A stretch of 64,000 nucleotides of DNA from Ophiocordyceps camponoti-saundersi (nom. inval.) (lineage: Eukaryota > Ascomycota > Sordariomycetes > Hypocreales > Ophiocordycipitaceae): contig PDHQ01000001.1 of assembly GCA_003339415.1 (NCBI GenBank), forward strand, positions 462,167 through 526,166. The letters run 5' to 3'. The notes under the pieces are model-generated. The model had not been told where the DNA came from, searched no databases, and saw only the letters and a program-made list of their open reading frames with translations. Shown here one piece after another: positions 58,932-64,000 of this stretch. A program made the translations under genes and the position numbers. Within the stretch, counting starts at the first letter, position 1. The number at the start of each line of letters is the position of its first letter.

Positions 58932-61313
58932 CTACGCCAGCAAGTCTCCGTTGCTACCGCCCCCCTCCGCCGGCTGCATCACCGCCTGTGGCGCGTGCGC
59001 GCTGACCACGTATCCCGTCACTCCGCCCAAGCCGCCATCGTCGTCGATGCGCAGCGCCGAAAAGTAGGCGTCGGCGTCTCTTACCGCCCGGCTCACGTCG
59101 CCGTCATCCGATGTCGCCGCCGTCGTGTTCGTCGCCTTGACCGCAGCCGGTAACGGCTGAGAGAGCTCTTGCCTCTGCAGCGCCGGAGACTCCAGCAGCT
59201 TGCGCGGCCGTGCCGATCTAAACACGGCCTGCACCGGCTTCAGGTATACCGTCGCCAGCGTTCCGACGTTGAGGCACATCTCCTCCAGCGTCGCCGCCTC
59301 CAGCTGCTCCGCCTCGGTCGAAATCGCCGGTTTGGCCCCCATGACAATCTGCTTGGCCGCGTTCACGTCCGTCGACAGGAGCCGCCAGTACATGTAGGCA
59401 CGGTCTCGGAGGTCCGGATTGTCCGTCTCCTCCGTCGCCCACTTGAGCACCTTGGGAACCAGCTCCTGTCCCTTGGTCGGCCGTTGAATGAAGAGCTTGA
59501 CCGTCGCCGTCAGCAGTGCCAGCTGCACCTCCACCGGCTCCTCCGCAAACGAGTACAAAAAGTCCTCGAGCAGCGCCTCGCTGTTCTCGATCCGGTCCGC
59601 GTACTGCCCAATCACCCACACCATGGCCGCCTTGGCCTCGGGCTCGTCCAGCGAGTCGAGATGCTCGCATAGCGTGCTGATGATGGACTCGTACTGGTTG
59701 GGATATTTGCGGAAAATGTTCCGGATCACCACCGTCGCCTCCTGCACGATATATGTCACCTTGGTCGACACCAGGTCGAGCAGCACGTCGATGCATTGCC
59801 GCGCCGCTGGCTCGATCTTAATGGCCAGCTTCCCGATCGCCCGCACCGCCTTGCGCACAAAGTGCACATCAATCTCCGTCGCGTACTCCCTCAGCTCCGT
59901 GAGCACCTCGTCAATGTTGTTCTCGTTGGCCAGCATGAAGATGAGCTCCAACTTGGTCACCTTGACGTAGATTGGGTCGTTGTACTTGCAGAAGAATACG
60001 CGAATGTCGTTCTTGAGAACCTCGGGCCGCCGCTGCAGGATCAGCAGCGCATTGCGCAACGCCAGATACTGCACCTCCGGACCCTTGGCCAGCAACGTCA
60101 CCAATGGCGGTGACAGCTTCTTGCAGAGGGCAGAGATCTGACGTTGGTCGGCAATGTAGTTCATCAGGTACAAGATGACCCGAATGCACGTCAGCACGAC
60201 TGACGAGTTGGAGTGAGACAGCCGTGGGGAGATGCGTTCGGCAAGTAGCAGTGCCTCTCCCGTCTCCTGCGGCACGTACGACATCAACGCCTCGAGGATG
60301 TATGTCTGGCCCCATCTAACGTGGGCGTCAGTCACTCTTTGCTGGGACAAAACAAAACAAGGAAAAGAGACAAAAAAAGGAAACAAAAGGGTGTCAAATC
60401 TCACTCGGAGCAGTCTGGTAGCATCGACACCATCTTAGACGCGTTGCTGTAGTCGATGGTGAGTTTGATGGCATCGCTCCGTTCCCAAATGTCCATCAGC
60501 GCCGCCAGCGCGCTGGCGACGACGGTCGGATTGTCGTCTCTGAGCAGAGCGTTGAGTCGGTCGATGAGGTCGGATTGCTCCACCTGTCGATCGTGGTCGT
60601 ACAACTTAGCGACGCCAAACGCGGCAGTCTTGCGCACATAGGGGTCTGCGTCTCTCAGCATGACTCGGACAATCGATACGGCTGCTTCGACGAATTCTCG
60701 GACGTGGATATACGTCATGGTCCGCAGAGCCAGGGCTCGAACAAGAGGGTTGGGATCATCCATATCCTTCGGGGCATAGCACATCAGCCACGTTTTCTCG
60801 GCGTGTTTCGCGCCTCGTAAACGGCTCACCATTTCCAAGATGGGGATGGCTTTGGTGGCCATGTCCGGCCGTACGCGAGCGTAGTTGACGAGATAGAGGA
60901 AGCTCCTTTAGCGTGCGTTAGCATCAGGAGCCGCCGCGGCACACGCCCGACACGCACATCTTCTTAATCTCCAGGCTGGGAATCGTCATGCACCCGATGA
61001 TATCAGGAAACAGGGCGACCATGTCGTTGTTGCTCATCGTCATGTTGGCGACAATCCTCTTGAGGGCAATCTTCTTGGCCGAGTAGTTTTTGTCCTTTTT
61101 GCCGCCGCTGTTGAGCTCGAGCCGCAGCTCGGCCACCTTGCCCTGCTTTCTACTCAGCTTCTCGAGCTCCCAGGACACGGCGTGCATATCGACGAAGGCC
61201 ATGGCGCTATCAACATTGGCCGTCGAGCGGTCCAGTGATGGCGTCAAGGGTCGAGGCTGGAGGCTTACTCGAGAGAAGAGCTTGGAATCACCGCCCCCAT
61301 CTTTGGCCGCCAT
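58932..61313 (-). CDS. APL2: AP-1 clathrin adaptor complex, beta subunit
   Basis: The large beta-adaptin of AP-1, which links clathrin to cargo at the trans-Golgi network and endosomes. The model joins complement 61269-61313, 60955-61142, 60830-60902, 60766-60405 and 60315-58932 (about 683 residues). The trunk is strongly conserved: GKVAELRLELNSGGKKDKN, LVRALALRTMTYIHVREFVE, DDNPTVVASALAALMDIWER, WGQTYILEALMSYVPQ, CKYNDPIYVKVTKLELIFML, EATVVIRNIFRKYPNQYES and EAKAAMVWVIGQYADRIENS. The C-terminal hinge is short, with no clear clathrin box that I can see and no appendage domain, as in filamentous fungal AP-1 beta. The second intron is odd: the conserved junction KKMC-FLYLVNYAR cannot be made with GT-AG (see findings), so the exon edge at 60952-60955 is approximate. 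It is divergent from EMC4. Confidence 0.9.
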
Positions 61314-61891
61314 GGTGGGTTGCTATTCGTACCCAGGCTGCCTGCTGGCCAGTGACAACAATCTCACGCCCGCCGGACAGCGAGGCGGCGGCTTGGTGTG
61401 GGATAGGGTGATCTTTGACCGAGCATGCAGCCAGCCAGCCACCTCGGGTTGTCGTCGGCGTCTCGCGCTCTGAGTTTGTAGAGGGCTCGCTGTTTCATCG
61501 GTAGGACTCGATTGCCGGCTGGTGAGTTTAACACGGCGATATCTGGCCCATAAATCAGGTGCCTAGGTAGTTGTTGGATGAAGTGGAGAGAAACGTTTGA
61601 TACTCTGATGCCACGAGGCCCGTTATTTTTCCATGAGCCCTCGCAGGCCCTCGATGTCCTGACCGTCGGGGTCTGGGGGGTATTACGTCAGCTGCTCCTA
61701 GATTTAAGCTACTTGCGGGTCATCGACTCCAGCCGACAACTGTCAAGGCGTCGTGCTAACATCCAGGTACCACAACCCGTGGCTTCCACCCTTCATCCCG
61801 TCGTCATCGTCCCGAAATCCCCCAACCTTCCCTCCCTATCCTTACTGCAACGACATCGTGCCAGGCGCTTCGCTCGCTCTACCGCCACAGC
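61314..61891. other. Divergent promoter region between APL2 and EMC4
   Basis: The region is 578 bp and includes a gtgcctaggtag motif near 61559. Frames starting at 61578 run into EMC4 out of frame. No additional gene is seen. Confidence 0.5.
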
Positions 61892-62559
61892 ATGGCTTCG
61901 TCTATTCCTGCGCCCGCCGCACCTCCGTGGATCGCCCAGCTCGACTCACCGCCGGCGGCCCGGAATCGCGTGCCCGGCATCCCGGACCCCCCGGGCTTCA
62001 CTTCCAGCACGTCCGGCTCCAAGGTGAGATTGATGTCTTCGGCGTGCCTAGGCCGGGAGACTGATGGATCTGTGCAGAAGAGAGATGGCAGGGTGCAGCC
62101 CAAGCGACCAGCCCCGACGCAGGAAGAAATGGAGACGCTGAAGCTCAAGAAGGCCTGGGAGGTGGCCCTGGCGCCCGTCAAATCGCTACCCATGACGGCC
62201 ATTATGATGTACATGTCTGGCAACTCGCTGCAGATATTCAGCATCATGATGGTCTTTATGGCTTTTAAAAATCCCTTGGTCGGCCTGATGGGCACGAACC
62301 AGGCCTTTGAGAAGTTTCGCACCGACGGCAACGAGGCCAAGCTGCTGCAGACCAAGTTCGTGTACGTTGCCATGCAACTTGTGGCATTGGCAGTGGGTGT
62401 CTGGAAGGTTAATGCAATGGGTCTGCTACCGTACGTCTTATATCTTATCCTTTCAAAGGCCAGACCGAGGCTGACTACCAGGACAGGACAACTCGATCGG
62501 ATTGGCTTATGTGGGAGCCCCAAAGACTGCCTGTGGATCGGGCAATAACAGCTCTGTAA
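61892..62559 (+). CDS. EMC4: ER membrane protein complex subunit 4
   Basis: A subunit of the EMC, which inserts tail-anchored and multispanning proteins in the endoplasmic reticulum. The model joins 61892-62023, 62078-62430 and 62487-62559, giving 185 residues with introns of 54 and 56 nt. Family blocks are clear: the N-terminal Pro-rich leader ending GFTSSTSGSK, KLKKAWEVALAPVKSLPM, the first membrane segment MYMSGNSLQIFSIMMVFMAF, FEKFRTDGNEAKLLQTKFVY, a second hydrophobic segment LVALAVGVWKVNAMGLLP, and the C-terminal TTRSDWLMWEPQ. The last exon was chosen to recover this conserved end; reading through the intron gives an unrelated tail. Confidence 0.93.
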
Positions 62560-62710
62560 AGAGGAGGTCAACAGTTACGCTGGCGGATACAGGAGCTGAC
62601 GCGGTGAAGAGGAGTTGGTATTGACATTTAACGCCATTGCTATGCCTCGTGTACATGCCTCTTTTTCTCTTTCTGTATAGATTCCCATCAAATTCATCGG
62701 CCTCTGCTCA

Positions 62711-64000
62711 TTACTTCTCCAGTGATATGGTCTGACTGTCCTCGACAGCGGTCTGACGGGCCCTCTTCGCCCTCCAACGGGGACCGCACTTCTCCAATAC
62801 TCTCAATCCTGCAAAGCAGATCATCATCAGCATCGCTAAAAATGTGAAGCACCAGCCTCGGCCCATGGCGTTGAGCATGTATTCGATGACGGCCGTCGCC
62901 ACGGCGCCAAAAGCGCAGCGCACCAGGTTGTTGGCCGCGGCGGCCGTGGCAGGGGCGTCAGGGTTGAGGTCGACGATGAGCGTGTTGAGGACAGTGAAGG
63001 ATGTTGGCACGAGCATGCCGATGAAGAAAAGGAGCACCAGGGGTGCAGCAACGTTCGTCTCGGCCTGAAGGGTCCAGCCCCAGCCGATGAGGGCGGCAAC
63101 CCCAACCAGCAAGGTGGGATACACGAGCTGAATGCGGGCTGACTCGATCGGGAAGTCGGTGAGGCTTTGACTCTTGCCGCGGGGCAGCGGCAAGCCGTGT
63201 TGGTGAGCTATCCTGCGATAGTTCCAGTCAACGACGAAGCCCTGGGCGAGACAGGCGAGACAGCAGCCGATGCCATAGGGCAGGTAGCAGAGGCCGATCT
63301 CGAGCTCGTTATACTGATAGATGGTCTTGAACAATGTTGACAGTGTGACGGACACGAGGATGAAGTTGAGGTAGATGGTGGCCGAGATGAGAAGGATGAG
63401 GCCCTCCTCCTTGCGAAAGACGATATGAAGAGTACGAAGCGGGTTCGGTAGCCGCAGATGGACTCTGGGCGCCGTGTCCGGACGCTGATTTACACCGCGA
63501 CAGCGAATGAAGTCGACGAGCGTCATGTTCCAAGTCGGCGGTGGGACGGAGCCATTGCCGACGACGGCACGGCACGTCTCGGGCACGCACAGAATCCAAG
63601 GGACGAGCCAGAGAGTGACGAATATGGCACAAAAGCAGAAGACGGACGGCCATCCCAGGAACTGACCCAAGACGCCTCCGAGGACAGGGCCCAAGGCGGC
63701 GCCAAAGTTGGCGCCGGCGTTGATAAAGCTCATGTAGACGCCCCTTTCTTCGATCGAGGCCATGTCAGCGATGACGGCGTAGCTGAGGGCCAAAGTGCCG
63801 CTGCTACCGGCCGATTGCAGACATCGGAGGACAAGGAGAGCGGCGAAGTTACGCTGCAGGGCTAGGCCGATGTTGGCAAACAGGTAGATGGTGAAGGCGA
63901 CGACGAAGGCGGGTCGACGACCAGCCATGTCGCCAAAATCTCCAAAGACGGTTGGTGATAGGCCCTGGAAGACGACGTACGTCGTCAGGGTGAGGTTGAT
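62711..64000 (-). CDS. MFS drug:H+ antiporter (DHA1-like), cut by the window end
   Basis: A plasma- or vacuolar-membrane exporter of the major facilitator superfamily. The visible 429 residues run from inside the first membrane segments to the stop (TAA at 62711-62713); the N-terminus lies beyond 64000. Motif A reads GDFGDMAGRRP just after the window edge. SYAVIADMASIEERGVYMSF and GAALGPVLGGVLGQFLGWPS match motifs B/C of the 12-segment DHA1 family, and the order is like yeast QDR multidrug and polyamine exporters. A cytosolic loop of about 60 residues separates the two halves. The C-terminal tail is basic (CGPRWRAKRARQ). There is no intron in the visible part. It is convergent with EMC4, with 151 bp between stops. 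Substrate cannot be told. Confidence 0.85.
   Translation of the reverse strand: MNLTLTTYVVFQGLSPTVFGDFGDMAGRRPAFVVAFTIYLFANIGLALQRNFAALLVLRCLQSAGSSGTLALSYAVIADMASIEERGVYMSFINAGANFGAALGPVLGGVLGQFLGWPSVFCFCAIFVTLWLVPWILCVPETCRAVVGNGSVPPPTWNMTLVDFIRCRGVNQRPDTAPRVHLRLPNPLRTLHIVFRKEEGLILLISATIYLNFILVSVTLSTLFKTIYQYNELEIGLCYLPYGIGCCLACLAQGFVVDWNYRRIAHQHGLPLPRGKSQSLTDFPIESARIQLVYPTLLVGVAALIGWGWTLQAETNVAAPLVLLFFIGMLVPTSFTVLNTLIVDLNPDAPATAAAANNLVRCAFGAVATAVIEYMLNAMGRGWCFTFLAMLMMICFAGLRVLEKCGPRWRAKRARQTAVEDSQTISLEK

Overview
This is eukaryotic DNA, almost certainly from a filamentous ascomycete (Sordariomycetes, perhaps Hypocreales; the order is a guess). The genes have short GT-AG introns of about 49-130 nt and encode fungal-type proteins: a Zn2Cys6/PAS-like transcription factor, MLH1, SYO1, a DUF202 protein, UMP1, AP-1 beta, EMC4 and a DHA1-type MFS transporter. 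Long AT-rich blocks show the signature of repeat-induced point mutation (RIP): CpA and TpG are almost gone, CpG is kept, and stops are nearly all TAA/TAG.

The left half (1-28.7 kb) is mobile DNA. At 67-1926 lies a Tc1/mariner-like element with 109-bp terminal inverted repeats, seven 34-bp tandem repeats and a transposase frame killed by at least eleven stops. At 3300-8600 is a RIP-degraded Ty1/copia element with 160-bp LTRs. At 10554-28702 is a three-layer nest whose boundaries can be read from LTR pairs and target duplications. The outer layer is a minus-strand copia element (297-bp LTRs, TSD tatat). It is split at the start of its integrase core by a plus-strand chromodomain Ty3/gypsy element (604-bp LTRs, TSD cttac, 14396-26367). 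That element is in turn interrupted by a 1.78-kb non-autonomous LTR element (210-bp LTRs, TSD atccc, 23847-25622). The gypsy element also has a long degraded frame of unknown function downstream of pol.

From 28.7 to 34.1 kb there is a gene-poor, pyrimidine-rich stretch full of microsatellites, with a 10-N assembly gap bordered by a duplicated block. From 34.1 kb to the end the DNA is gene-dense: a Zn2Cys6 transcription factor with an 8-nt micro-exon; MLH1 and SYO1 (convergent); a glycosyltransferase-2-like type II membrane protein; a DUF202 membrane protein; a degraded gene remnant; an SRPK-type kinase; a secreted protein with cysteine-containing repeats; a soluble twin-ABC ATPase divergent from UMP1; a prenylated ubiquitin-fold (UBL3/MUB-like) protein; AP-1 beta (APL2) divergent from EMC4; and an MFS transporter cut by the window end.

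Most of these genes are housekeeping (mismatch repair, ribosomal-protein import, proteasome assembly, clathrin adaptor, ER insertase). The unusual material is in the mobile half and in the secreted repeat protein, the degraded gene and two splice oddities. I see no bacterial-type system, CRISPR array or clear biosynthetic cluster.
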